Source: JBAZGH01 sp041652935
GTDB taxonomy: Bacteria > Patescibacteriota > Patescibacteriia > Patescibacteriales > XYC2-FULL-47-12
Assembly (NCBI GenBank): GCA_041652935.1
Contig: JBAZGH010000007.1
Coordinates: 1-29,819, forward strand
DNA length: 29,819 nt
Direction: 5' to 3'
In this document: piece after piece, positions 16,336 through 24,338 of the stretch
Layout: each line of letters begins with the position of its first letter
How positions within the stretch are numbered: position 1 is the first letter of the stretch
Translations under genes and position numbers: made by a program
The notes under the pieces: model-generated
The model's input: the letters and a program-made list of their open reading frames with translations, nothing else
Told to the model about the DNA's origin: nothing
Databases searched by the model: none

Positions 16336-16430
16336 AATCTAGTTTATAAAGTTGAAAGTTAGAAAGTTTATAAAGTTCTAAAAAAGTAATACTTTTTAAC
16401 TTTTAACTTTTTCACTTTTAACTTTGTCGC
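16336..16430. repeat. AAAGT-family inverted repeat between topA and rel
   Basis: Units such as AGTTTATAAAGTTGAAAGTT face AACTTTTAACTTTTTCACTTTT-type complements. The right arm runs into the 3' end of topA and encodes its last residues. Confidence 0.75.
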
Positions 16431-18603
16431 ATTCCTTATTAGAACATTTTACGCCATCCTTGCTTTCAAGTAAAAGAGAACCGCATTTTTCGCATTTTTC
16501 GCCGGTCGGCTTCCCCCAAAGCGCTAGTTTGCATTTAGGGTATTGGTTGCAGGCGTAAAATATTCCGCGGCGGCCGCGTTTTTTGGTTATTTCGCCCTCA
16601 TCACACTGGGGGCATTTTATGCCGGTGCCATTAGTGTCTAAAATATTTTTGCATTTTGGATAGCTTGAGCAAGCCATAAAGGGGCCGTATTTTCCAATTT
16701 TAGCAACCATATCAGCTCCGCATTTGTCGCATTTTATGCCTTCGTATTTTTTAGAAAATTCCTCAAGCTGCTCGCTGTCTTTTTGCCCGTCATGGTCCTT
16801 GTCGCCATTATTAAGCTGTTTGGTATTTTTGCATTCCGGAAAATTTGAACAAGCTATAAATTTTCCAAAGCGCCCCATTTTTATAATCATACCAGCTCCG
16901 CATTTATCGCATTTTTCATCTGTTTTTTCCTCAGTCAGCTCTTTTTTTGTAAGCTCTTTATTTTTTTCCTCCAAATTTTCAATAAACGGCCTATAAAAAT
17001 CATCAATAGTTTTTTCCCATTCAATTTTTCCCTCGGCAATTTTATCAAGGTCGTCTTCCAGTTTGGCCGTGAATTTATAGTCAACTATTTTCGGAAAATG
17101 CTCCACCAAAAGTTTATTTACTATAAAAGCAATCTCAGTCGGGGCAAGCTTTTTGTTTTCATCCCGCTCGACATAATTTCTGGCGATGATAGTTGAAATT
17201 GTCGGCGCGTAAGTCGACGGCCGCCCTATTTCGTATTTTTCTAAAACTTTTACCAATGTCGCGTCCGAATAGCGGGCGGGCGGTTCGGTGAAGTGCCGGT
17301 CAGTATTAATTTTATTTAAATCAAGTTTTTCATTAACTGTTACGGCCGGCAAAATATTTTCTTTCGTCGTTTGTTGGTAAATTTTCAGGTAGCCGGCAAA
17401 TTTTATGGTTTGGCCGGTGGCCCGCAATTGATAAATGTCCGCTTTTATATCAATGCCGGTGTTGTCTAAAATAGCGGCGGCGGCTTGGGTTGCGACTGCC
17501 CTTTCCCAGATAAGTTTGTATAGTTTTACTTGTTTTTCATCTGAAAGTTTCAGGTTTGCGGCGTTAGCATTAGTCGGCCTGATTGCCTCATGGGCTTCCT
17601 GGGCGTTCTTGCTCTTCGATTTATATCTTCTTGGGGAGGCGGCAAGATAATCCTTGCCGTGCTCACCCTCAATGTAAGAGCGGGCGTCGCTTATGAATTG
17701 TTCGGACAGATTAACGGAATCAGTTCTCATATATGTAATATAGCCGCTTTCATAAAGGCGCTGGGCCAGCATCATAATCTGCTTTGCGTCATACCCAAAG
17801 CGGGAGTGGGCGGCTTGCTGAAGAGTGGAAGTCGTAAAAGGCGGAAAAGGTGATTTAATAGTTTTTTTCTTGCTGATTTCAATAATTTCATAATCAGCTT
17901 TTTCTAATTCTTGTTTAATTTGTTTGGCTTGTTTTTCATCTTTAATATCTAATTTTTTAACAGCTTTCCCGTCAATTTTATTAAGTTCCGCAGTTAACGA
18001 TTCATCTTTAGCGGTTTGCAAAAGCGCTTCAATACTCCAATACTCTTCAGATTTAAATGCTTTTATTTCTTCTTCACGCTCTACTATTAAGCGCGTTGCG
18101 ACCGATTGCACCCGCCCGGCTGACAATCCTCTGGCTATTTTTTTCCATAAAAATGGTGAAAGTTTATAACCAACCAATCTATCCAAAATTCGCCGCGCTT
18201 GTTGAGCGTCAATTAAATTATTATCTAAACCGCGCGGATTTTCCAACGCCTTGGCAATAGCGTTTTTTGTAATTTCATGAAAGACAATGCGTTTAATATC
18301 TTTTCCTTTCAACTTGAGCTGTTCGGCTAAATGCCAAGCGATGGCTTCTCCCTCGCGGTCTTCATCAGTAGCTAAAATAATTTCATCAGCATTTTTGGCG
18401 AGTTTCTTTAAAATAGCAACTTGTTTTTTTGCTTTAGTCGGCACTTCGTATTCAGGCTTATAATTATCATTAATGTCAACCCCCAGTTTACTTTTCGGCA
18501 AATCCATAATATGTCCGAATGATGATTCGACTTTGTATTCTTTTCCTAAAAATTTTGTGATAGTTTTTGCCTTAGTGGGCGACTCAACAATAACGAGGTT
18601 CAT
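16396..18603 (-). CDS. topA: DNA topoisomerase I (type IA)
   Basis: 735 residues from the ATG at 18603 (MNLVIVESPTKAKTI); the TTG three codons earlier is rejected. Toprim domain: IVESPTKAKTI and the acidic DEDREGEA cluster (about 80-86). The catalytic Tyr is about residue 291 in YITYMRTDS. LSAGRVQSVATRLIV and GRPSTYAPTI are typical of the clamp. The C-terminus carries four CxxC-type zinc-ribbon modules (starting EKCDKCGAGM, IKCDKCGADM, IKCPQCDEGE, EKCEKCGSLL). It relaxes negative supercoils. The final KVKSEKVKS is encoded by the AAAGTTAAAAGT intergenic repeat, so the frame has probably extended into the repeat. dprA lies directly upstream, the common dprA-topA order. Confidence 0.97.
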   Translation of the reverse strand: MNLVIVESPTKAKTITKFLGKEYKVESSFGHIMDLPKSKLGVDINDNYKPEYEVPTKAKKQVAILKKLAKNADEIILATDEDREGEAIAWHLAEQLKLKGKDIKRIVFHEITKNAIAKALENPRGLDNNLIDAQQARRILDRLVGYKLSPFLWKKIARGLSAGRVQSVATRLIVEREEEIKAFKSEEYWSIEALLQTAKDESLTAELNKIDGKAVKKLDIKDEKQAKQIKQELEKADYEIIEISKKKTIKSPFPPFTTSTLQQAAHSRFGYDAKQIMMLAQRLYESGYITYMRTDSVNLSEQFISDARSYIEGEHGKDYLAASPRRYKSKSKNAQEAHEAIRPTNANAANLKLSDEKQVKLYKLIWERAVATQAAAAILDNTGIDIKADIYQLRATGQTIKFAGYLKIYQQTTKENILPAVTVNEKLDLNKINTDRHFTEPPARYSDATLVKVLEKYEIGRPSTYAPTISTIIARNYVERDENKKLAPTEIAFIVNKLLVEHFPKIVDYKFTAKLEDDLDKIAEGKIEWEKTIDDFYRPFIENLEEKNKELTKKELTEEKTDEKCDKCGAGMIIKMGRFGKFIACSNFPECKNTKQLNNGDKDHDGQKDSEQLEEFSKKYEGIKCDKCGADMVAKIGKYGPFMACSSYPKCKNILDTNGTGIKCPQCDEGEITKKRGRRGIFYACNQYPKCKLALWGKPTGEKCEKCGSLLLESKDGVKCSNKECDKVKSEKVKS

Positions 18604-18624
18604 AATATTCAATTAACAATTAAA

Positions 18625-18654
18625 AATTACGAATTACGAATTTAATTCGTAATT
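18625..18654. repeat. Perfect 12-bp stem hairpin between dprA and topA
   Basis: AATTACGAATTA (18625-18636) and TAATTCGTAATT (18643-18654) are exact complements around a 6-nt loop, just after the dprA stop. AT-rich with no clear T-run. Confidence 0.75.
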
Positions 18655-18660
18655 GTGAAT

Positions 18661-19773
18661 TTAAGATAAGACATAATTCCCTCCGCCAAGGTGGCGGACA
18701 TAACCCTTCAGCTCCATAGTTAATAAGGTAGCATTTATGGTGCCTGTGTCAAGTTTTACAGTGCGCGCCAGCTGGTTGATGTGGATTGATTCGCGGGATA
18801 ATGAAGATAAAATTTTTTCTTCCTCGGGGGTTTGCGGAACCAGTTTTTGCGCTTCAACAAAATTTTCAATATTTTCCAGCGATAAGCTTTCCATAATGTC
18901 CTCGGCAGAAACAACCGGCTTAGCTCCCTCTTTTATTAATTTATTCGTTCCTTCGCAGTTCGGGCTGAAAATATTTCCCGGAACCGCGAATACCTCCCGC
19001 CCTTGTTCAAGCGCCAGCTTGGCGGTAATGCTCGCGCCGGATTTTATTGATGCTTCAATTACCAGCGTTCCCAGGGAGAGCCCGGAGATAATGCGGTTGC
19101 GCTGGGGGAAGTGATAATGAAGCGGGGGAGCGCCAACCGGATACTCGGTTATAATTAATCCATCGCGGTCTAGAATTTGTTCAGCTAGATAGCGGTTAGA
19201 GGCGGGGTAGATATTATTTTTATCTAATCCGGAACCAAGCACGGCGATAGTTTTTCCTCCGGCCTTAACGCAGGCCATGTGCGCCAAAGCGTCTATCCCC
19301 AAAGCCAGCCCGCTGACAATGATTAAATTATTCTGCGCCAGGCGGCTGATTAAATATTCAGTGGCTTGCTGTCCATAGCCGGTATATTTTCTTGAGCCGA
19401 CAACCGCTAAACAAAAATTTATATTATCCGGCCAAAGCCCCTTGTAATATAGCATGGGAGGCGGATCATAAATTTCTTTCAGCAATTTGGGATATTTATC
19501 GCTCTTAATTGTTATCGCGCTTATATTTTCCCGTTCTAATTTTTCCAATTCTTCTTCCGGGATTATTTTTTTACGATGCTCTATAAATTCATCCGCTATT
19601 TTTTTATTAATGCCGGCGCCTGCCAGCTCGTTTGCCGAAGCATTAAAGGCGAACTCCATATTAGGAAAATTTTTTGCCAGCAAATCAAACCTTTTAGCGC
19701 CGAATTTATCAAAAGTGGAAAGAGCGACCCAGTATTTTATGTCTTTTTGGCTAATATTAAAAGTTGTTGACAT
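18661..19773 (-). CDS. dprA: DNA processing protein DprA (Smf)
   Basis: 370 residues. The N-terminal helical/SAM-like part (WVALSTFDKFGAKRFDLL, INKKIADEFI) precedes the Rossmann-like DprA domain (LAVVGSRKYTGYGQQ, IIVSGLALGIDALAH, TIAVLGSGLDKNNIYPASN, FPQRNRIISGLSLGTLVIEA, SGASITAKLALEQGREVFAVPGN, NEG-type NCEGTNKLIKEGA). A C-terminal winged helix ends KGYVRHLGGGNYVLS. DprA loads RecA onto incoming single-stranded DNA during natural transformation. A complete copy fits the DNA-uptake capacity often proposed for CPR bacteria, though no com genes are in the window. Confidence 0.97.
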   Translation of the reverse strand: MSTTFNISQKDIKYWVALSTFDKFGAKRFDLLAKNFPNMEFAFNASANELAGAGINKKIADEFIEHRKKIIPEEELEKLERENISAITIKSDKYPKLLKEIYDPPPMLYYKGLWPDNINFCLAVVGSRKYTGYGQQATEYLISRLAQNNLIIVSGLALGIDALAHMACVKAGGKTIAVLGSGLDKNNIYPASNRYLAEQILDRDGLIITEYPVGAPPLHYHFPQRNRIISGLSLGTLVIEASIKSGASITAKLALEQGREVFAVPGNIFSPNCEGTNKLIKEGAKPVVSAEDIMESLSLENIENFVEAQKLVPQTPEEEKILSSLSRESIHINQLARTVKLDTGTINATLLTMELKGYVRHLGGGNYVLS

Positions 19774-19794
19774 ATATTTTCGGATATGATAATA

Positions 19795-19935
19795 TTAAAT
19801 ATCGTAGATGATAAAATTCTAAATACGAAATAATAAATCCGAAATAAATTCTAATACTTAAATTCAAATTTTTAAAACATTATGTTTTGAATTTTAATAT
19901 TGTTTAGTATTTATAGTTTAGTATTTTGAATTTAA
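19795..19935. repeat. AT-rich intergenic repeat with AAATTCAAA / TTTAGTATTT words
   Basis: TAATACTTAAATTCAAATTTTTAAAACAT faces TATGTTTTGAATTTTAATATTG-type sequence with ACATTATGT at the centre, and TTTAGTATTT words follow. It forms a long AT hairpin between dprA and the RNA candidate. Confidence 0.65.
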
Positions 19936-19939
19936 GAAA

Positions 19940-20354
19940 AATTAGTGCCTATCTTCCTACTTGCCTAAGGGCGAAATAGGTTGTAAGTAACTCTCCTCCT
20001 TGGTTATTTGCGCCTGCATTTGTCCCTTTTCCGGTAAGTAGGGAAATAGGCGTTAATAACGATCTTTTTTGGAGAGGGGCGAGGCCGTGCGGCCTTTGTG
20101 GACCCAACGGGTTCAGCGGGATTCCGGCCATATAAATGCCATAAGCGGGGCCCCTAGGCATTTTCCATTATGCCAGGAGGTTTTGCGCTTCTCAAACGGC
20201 CCTGAGCTGGTTTTGGAGCGAGAGCTTTCAAAATCCCCTCATCCTGCACCCCTCTCCAAGTCCAATTTTCGGCGGGTAAATCAAGTTTATTTTTAGCTCA
20301 ATCAACCAACGAACGAACGGGGCTAAAAAAACTGGTTGCCCGCCTTTGTTTTTT
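19940..20354 (+). ncRNA. Unidentified structured RNA candidate between dprA and pth
   Basis: About 400 bp, clearly richer in G+C than neighbouring gaps, without a credible reading frame. Helices visible by eye: 19948-19965 with 20033-20050 (about 17 pairs); TTGGAGAGGGG (20069-20079) with CCCCTCTCCAA (20249-20259), 11 perfect pairs closing a 170-nt domain; inside it GGCC-GTGC-GGCC, GGACCC/GGGTTC (20100-20114), CCTAGGCAT/ATGCCAGG (20153-20177) and GGTTTTG/CAAAATCC (20209-20236). The + orientation is chosen because a strong hairpin with an immediate T-run ends the region; the - strand, inside the pth-dprA transcript, is possible. The signatures of RNase P RNA, tmRNA and SRP RNA were looked for and not found. 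Confidence 0.5.
20271..20354 (+). terminator. Strong intrinsic terminator on the + strand
   Basis: GGCGGG (20271-20276) pairs with CCCGCC (20339-20344), continued by AATCAAGTTT with AAACTGGTT and TTTAGC with GCTAAA. The loop contains AACCAACGAACGAACG, and TTTGTTTTTT follows at once. It overlaps the last codon of pth on the opposite strand. Confidence 0.7.
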
Positions 20355-20928
20355 ATAAAGTATTTTTTATAATTTCCGGCATCATTTTTTTTAGTTTTAT
20401 TTTTTCTTCACTGGAAAAATTGTCTAAGACAAATTTATCTAAGGACATCTGCTTGGGAATTCGACTCCCCGCGGGGAGTCGAATTCCCTGTTTAGCGATT
20501 CCAATCCGTACGCGAGTAAAATTTTTTGTTTTTAAATGATTGATAATAGAGTTAATTCCGTTGTGGCCTCCGGCTGAACGGTTTTTTTGCGCCTTAAAAA
20601 CTCCCAGCTCAAAATCAATATCATCATGGACAATAGTTAATACATCCGACAAGTCCGCGTCTTTTTTTGCAAAAACGCCTAATTTTTTTGGCAGCAATTT
20701 ATAAAAATCCATTACAGCCCTGACCGCTTGGCCGGAATTATTCATAAAAGTTTGCGGTTTTATTAATATCGCATCATCTGTTTTTATAATTTCAGCGTTA
20801 AATTTTTTATTAAACTGCCAATTCAATCCTTTTTCCTCTGCAAAAAAATTAAGCGCCAAAAAACCGGCGTTATGGCGGGTATTTTTATATTTTTCGCCCG
20901 GGTTGCCCAGGCCGACTATAATATGCAT
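20353..20928 (-). CDS. pth: Peptidyl-tRNA hydrolase with in-frame palindrome insertion
   Basis: 191 residues. Catalytic His19 (NTRHNAGF), substrate-binding Asn in MNNSGQAV (about 63), Asp in VHDDIDF (about 102) and Asn in GGHNGINSI (about 123) are present, so it should recycle peptidyl-tRNA. Residues 147-159 (GIRLPAGSRIPKQ, between RVRIGIAKQ and MSLDKFVL) come from a 34-bp perfect palindrome plus a 5-bp near target duplication; 39 bp is 13 codons, leaving the frame intact. A second extra stretch of about 13 residues (KKLGVFAKKDADLS, about 81-94) sits just before VLTIVHDD, where relatives are shorter, and also contains an imperfect palindrome. Both lie outside the catalytic residues. Confidence 0.95.
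   Translation of the reverse strand: MHIIVGLGNPGEKYKNTRHNAGFLALNFFAEEKGLNWQFNKKFNAEIIKTDDAILIKPQTFMNNSGQAVRAVMDFYKLLPKKLGVFAKKDADLSDVLTIVHDDIDFELGVFKAQKNRSAGGHNGINSIINHLKTKNFTRVRIGIAKQGIRLPAGSRIPKQMSLDKFVLDNFSSEEKIKLKKMMPEIIKNTL
20455..20488. repeat. 34-bp perfect palindrome inside pth
   Basis: GGGAATTCGACTCCCC, then GC, then GGGGAGTCGAATTCCC: perfectly self-complementary with no loop. Flanks TGCTT (20450-20454) and TGTTT (20489-20493) look like a 5-bp target-site duplication with one mismatch. Confidence 0.95.
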
Positions 20929-20971
20929 ATAAAATTTTCAATTTCTAATTTTCAATTTTTAAACAATATCA

Positions 20972-21048
20972 TAATTTTTAATTTCTAAACCCGACTTTTT
21001 GTCATCCTGAGGAGGAGTTTGCGACGACGAAGGATCTAATTGAAAATT
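20972..21048 (+). repeat. 77-bp inverted repeat, left copy, downstream of der
   Basis: Exact reverse complement of 22492-22568. It contains the GTCATCCTGAGGAGG...CGAAGGATCT core, flanked by an AT-rich tract with TTTCTAAACCCGAC. It ends 4 bp before the der stop codon. Confidence 0.95.
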
Positions 21049-21052
21049 AATA

Positions 21053-22483
21053 TCATGCCTTATTTTTAACAATAATTCTAATCGGCGTTCCGGCTAAATT
21101 AAATTTTTCCCTCAATCTATTTTCCAGATATTTAATATAATTATCCTTTAATCCAAGTTTAGATTTAATGATTAAAGTAAATTCTTGCGGGTTGATATAA
21201 GTTTGCTCTAATTTAATTAATTTCGGTTTTGGCAATTTGTGCTTCATGATGCCGCGTATTTTTTTATTTGACAGGGGAGCGGCATGCGCCCTGGCTGATT
21301 CTAAAAATTTTTCCAGATCAGCCGGCTCTATTTTTTTATTTCTGGCTTCCCAGCCGGCGATAATAAGCTCCATTAAATTGCTGATTTTTGTTTTATGCTT
21401 GGCGGATATAAATACAATAGGCGCCCATTGCATAAAAGGAAATTTTGAATTGATATAATGAGTAAATTTTTTAACATCCTTATCTTCAATTTCATCCCAT
21501 TTATTTGCCGTTATAATAAGATTAACATTGTCAGTTAAAATTTCATCCGCTATTTTAGTTTCTTGATGGCTTATTTCTTCGGTAATATCAAGCATAAATA
21601 TGGCAATATCGGCGCTTTTTAGAACCGCTAAACTTTTATCTATGCCGGACTTAACAAATTCTTGCTTAGTGGCTTTTGATTTTGCTTTAATAATTCCGGC
21701 AGTATCAATAAAAGTAAGCTCATAATTATTATAGCTGACTTTTATTTCATTCGGCTCCCTGGTTGTGTGCGGAATATTGCTGGTAATTATTTTATCCTCC
21801 CCGATAATAGCATTTAATAAAGTGGATTTTCCGGTGTTGGGCTTGCCGATAATAATAATTCTTATTTTTTCATATTCCTCTTTTTTCGATTCTTCCGGGG
21901 ATTTTTCGGGGTGAATTTTTTTGCATACCAAATCCAGCAGGTCTCCTGTTCCCGAACCGGTAGCGGCGGAAACCGGCATCGGCTGCCCCAGCGCTAATTG
22001 GAAAAATTCAGCGGTGTTTTGCCTATTTTTTAAATTATCAGCTTTGTTAGCAACCAGTAAAATGGGGATTTTTTCTCCAGCCAATCTTTTTAATAAAATG
22101 GCCATTTCTTTGTCCTGCTGCATCATTCCTTCCCTGGCGTCAACTAAAAATAAAATCAAATCCGCCTGATTAAGATTTTTTTTAACCTGCAACTGGACTA
22201 AATTATTAATATCGTCTTTATCAAAATTTATTTTTTTCAATTTTGATTTTCCGCTCAAAAATCTAGCGTTTAAAATTCCGCCGGTGTCTATCAGCTGGAA
22301 TTTATTTTTTTGCCATTCAACCGGGCCGGTATTGCTGTCGCGGGTTGTGCCTGATATTTTAGAAACCATCGCATGCCCCTTGCCGGTAAGCTTATTAAAT
22401 AGAGTGGATTTTCCGACATTAGTCCGGCCGAAGAGGACTACTTTTGGCAAGTCGTTTATGATGGGTTTTATTTTTGTATTCAT
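21053..22483 (-). CDS. der: Ribosome-assembly double GTPase Der (EngA)
   Basis: 476 residues, the usual size. First GTPase domain: P-loop GRTNVGKST (19-27), GTTRD, DTGG (66-69), NKAD (146-149). Second: GKPNTGKST (213-221), HTTREPNE, DTAG (260-263), NKWDE. The C-terminal KH-like domain includes KKIRGIMKHKLPKPKLIKLEQT and YIKYLENRLREKFNLAGTPIRI. Der binds the 50S precursor and is essential in most bacteria. The second domain has ETTREPNE-like variation (PHTTREPNEI) in place of the common GTTRD. The gene is framed on both sides by the same 77-bp sequence in opposite orientation. Confidence 0.97.
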   Translation of the reverse strand: MNTKIKPIINDLPKVVLFGRTNVGKSTLFNKLTGKGHAMVSKISGTTRDSNTGPVEWQKNKFQLIDTGGILNARFLSGKSKLKKINFDKDDINNLVQLQVKKNLNQADLILFLVDAREGMMQQDKEMAILLKRLAGEKIPILLVANKADNLKNRQNTAEFFQLALGQPMPVSAATGSGTGDLLDLVCKKIHPEKSPEESKKEEYEKIRIIIIGKPNTGKSTLLNAIIGEDKIITSNIPHTTREPNEIKVSYNNYELTFIDTAGIIKAKSKATKQEFVKSGIDKSLAVLKSADIAIFMLDITEEISHQETKIADEILTDNVNLIITANKWDEIEDKDVKKFTHYINSKFPFMQWAPIVFISAKHKTKISNLMELIIAGWEARNKKIEPADLEKFLESARAHAAPLSNKKIRGIMKHKLPKPKLIKLEQTYINPQEFTLIIKSKLGLKDNYIKYLENRLREKFNLAGTPIRIIVKNKA

Positions 22484-22491
22484 GTTGTTAA

Positions 22492-22568
22492 AATTTTCAA
22501 TTAGATCCTTCGTCGTCGCAAACTCCTCCTCAGGATGACAAAAAGTCGGGTTTAGAAATTAAAAATTA
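22492..22568 (-). repeat. 77-bp inverted repeat, right copy, upstream of der
   Basis: Exact reverse complement of 20972-21048. It lies between the der start (22483) and the LCP stop (22578), so it is in the der leader if transcribed. Confidence 0.95.
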
Positions 22569-22577
22569 GAAATTATG

Positions 22578-24041
22578 TTACTCCTCCTCATTCTCAATTC
22601 CGCTTTTAGTTTTATCGGCATCTTGTCCCAATATTAAAATAAAGTCGGGCTGTACTAAATCCCCAGCGTCTTTACCCGCATTTTTGGCAGCTAAATCTTC
22701 TATCAGCCATTCCGGCAAGCCGTAATTTATTCGGGCATTTGTTTTTTCTTTTAAGATTGAAAGAGAGTTCATTTTTTCTCCATAGCTTAAGTCAAAAATT
22801 ATTGATTGTTCATAATTTTGTTTTGAGGCATTATTAAGGCCGATGATTTCAAAGCCGTATTTTTCCAAATCAGTCGCCACTCTCTGTCCCAGCCCGTTGA
22901 CCCAGGTTCCATTTTGGATTTCAATTTTGGCAAGTTCTTGGATAACATTTTTTTTCTCCTGCGGCGGAGCATCATTAAATAGATTTTTCGTCAAATATTG
23001 GATTTCCTGAAAGTCGCCGTTGCGGGGCTGAAGAATATACGCCCCCTCTTCGGTATAGTAGTCCATTAACAATCCGGCCTGGCTGTTATCAAGAACTTTA
23101 TTTACAATACTGCCGGAATTGGTATTTTTAGTTATATCCCAAAGCTTTACAATCTCCCATACCTTAAGATTGGTTGATACATGTTCATTGAATGTTTCTA
23201 ATATATTAGTTATTAAGCGCGGTTTAAATATAATATGCATATTTAATATTTTTTCTTTAGCTGCTTGCAGGACTTTTTGCTGGCGGCGGCTGCGGGCAAA
23301 ATCCGTTCCCTCAACGCCGGCTGAATGGCGCGAGCGGGCATAACGCAGGGCCATTTCACCGTCCATTTTCTGCAGTCCCGGCTCAATATAAAGATGCTGG
23401 TAGCGGCTATCATAATTTTCCGCGTCTTCCATTCCCAGGACGGGATAGCGGTAGTCGTCAATTATATTTTCCACATCAACCTCAATTCCTCCGATTTCAT
23501 CGATTATTTTTTCAAAGCCTTCGAAGTCAACCCGAATATAATAATCAATCGGCAAATCCAATACGCGGTTTAGGGCCTGGCTGGCAGCCAGCCCGCCGCT
23601 TCCTTCCTCTTCAACTTCAGCAAAGGCGTTAATGTTGTTTATTTTCCGCCATCCATAACCCTCAACCGGAATGGACAGGTCGCGCGGTATGGAAAGCATG
23701 GCAATATCACCTGAAGAGGGTTTAATGCTAACCAGCATTATAGTATCAGTAAGGTAGCCCCCCTCATGTTTTTTTCCGCCCATGCCCAAAAGCAAGATAT
23801 TTATCCGGTCATTTTCCTCGCCCTTTAATAAATTATCCGATGTTTGCGCCAGATGCTTTATTTGCCCCAAAAAGGAAAAGGTGCCTATAATACTGTTATC
23901 TTCAGACATTAAGACCTTGCTGGTGAAGGTAAAGAGAATAATTATTAATATTGCTATTAAATAGGAAAAAGATTTAAATATTTTTTTAGGGCGCTGCCGT
24001 TGAGGCAGTTGTTGGTCTAATAAATCTATATCATTTAGCAT
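22578..24041 (-). CDS. LytR-CpsA-Psr (LCP) family cell-envelope protein
   Basis: 487 residues. Cytoplasmic N-terminus, one membrane segment (about 22-43, FSYLIAILIIILFTFTSKVL), then the LCP domain: INILLLGMGG, LTDTIMLVSIKP, MLSIPRDLSIPV, KINNINAFAE, DYYIRVDFEGFEKIIDEIGGIEV, and MDGEMALRYARSRHS...TDFARSRRQQKVL with the expected Asp and Arg residues. The C-terminal part (IEIQNGTWVNGLGQRVATDLEKYGFEIIGLNN) matches a LytR_C domain. LCP proteins transfer polyisoprenyl-linked glycopolymers to the wall, so this points to a glycopolymer-decorated envelope. Acidic C-terminus (ENEEE). Divergent from lepB. Confidence 0.93.
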   Translation of the reverse strand: MLNDIDLLDQQLPQRQRPKKIFKSFSYLIAILIIILFTFTSKVLMSEDNSIIGTFSFLGQIKHLAQTSDNLLKGEENDRINILLLGMGGKKHEGGYLTDTIMLVSIKPSSGDIAMLSIPRDLSIPVEGYGWRKINNINAFAEVEEEGSGGLAASQALNRVLDLPIDYYIRVDFEGFEKIIDEIGGIEVDVENIIDDYRYPVLGMEDAENYDSRYQHLYIEPGLQKMDGEMALRYARSRHSAGVEGTDFARSRRQQKVLQAAKEKILNMHIIFKPRLITNILETFNEHVSTNLKVWEIVKLWDITKNTNSGSIVNKVLDNSQAGLLMDYYTEEGAYILQPRNGDFQEIQYLTKNLFNDAPPQEKKNVIQELAKIEIQNGTWVNGLGQRVATDLEKYGFEIIGLNNASKQNYEQSIIFDLSYGEKMNSLSILKEKTNARINYGLPEWLIEDLAAKNAGKDAGDLVQPDFILILGQDADKTKSGIENEEE

Positions 24042-24088
24042 ATTTGTCTATATAAACATAAAATTAAGACCGTGCCGGCCTTTTGATT

Positions 24089-24117
24089 ATTATAACACAA
24101 TGCAGTCCATAAAGTCC
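24089..24117 (-). promoter_or_regulatory. Candidate promoter for the LCP gene
   Basis: On the - strand: GGACTT (24117-24112), 17-bp spacer, TATAAT (24094-24089). The -35 is poor; the -10 region ATTGTGTTATAAT is repeated in the lepB promoter on the other strand. Confidence 0.45.
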
Positions 24118-24240
24118 ACAAAGTTAAAAGTTTATAAAGTATAAAGCATAAAGCATATAAAATCAAAAATTAAGCAAGTTTATAAATGACTTTATAAATC
24201 CTTAACTTTTGGACTTTTTATATTTTTGACTTTATAAGCT
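24105..24240. repeat. AAAGT-family inverted repeat between LCP and lepB
   Basis: AGTCCATAAAGTCC, AGTTAAAAGTTTATAAAGT and ATAAAGCATAAAGC words face ACTTTATAAATCC, AACTTTTGGACTTTTT and TTTGACTTTATAAGC. It separates two divergent genes. Confidence 0.75.
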
Positions 24241-24255
24241 TCATTGTGTTATAAT
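24226..24255 (+). promoter_or_regulatory. Sigma70 promoter of lepB
   Basis: TTGACT (24226-24231), 18-bp spacer, TATAAT (24250-24255). The -35 lies inside the right arm of the AAAGT repeat. Leader of roughly 75 nt. Confidence 0.65.
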
Positions 24256-24338
24256 AAAAACAACTTAAATAAAAAGTGGATAATTGCTGTCAAAGCAATT
24301 TTATTTGTATTTAATCCTGGAAATTAATAAAATTTGTT

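Noticed and set aside
19949..20161. 70-codon frame on the - strand, containing ANNQGGELLTTYFAL that looks a little like a tmRNA tag
   Set aside because: The frame overlaps the structured RNA, matches no family, and the tag lacks an ALAA-type end and the correct position within a tmRNA.
19940..20354. RNase P RNA, tmRNA or SRP RNA
   Set aside because: Neither strand shows GAAAGTCC with ACAGAA for RNase P, GGxTTCGACG with a tRNA-like 3' end for tmRNA, or GGAAGGAAGCAGCC for SRP RNA. A divergent form cannot be excluded without a covariance search.
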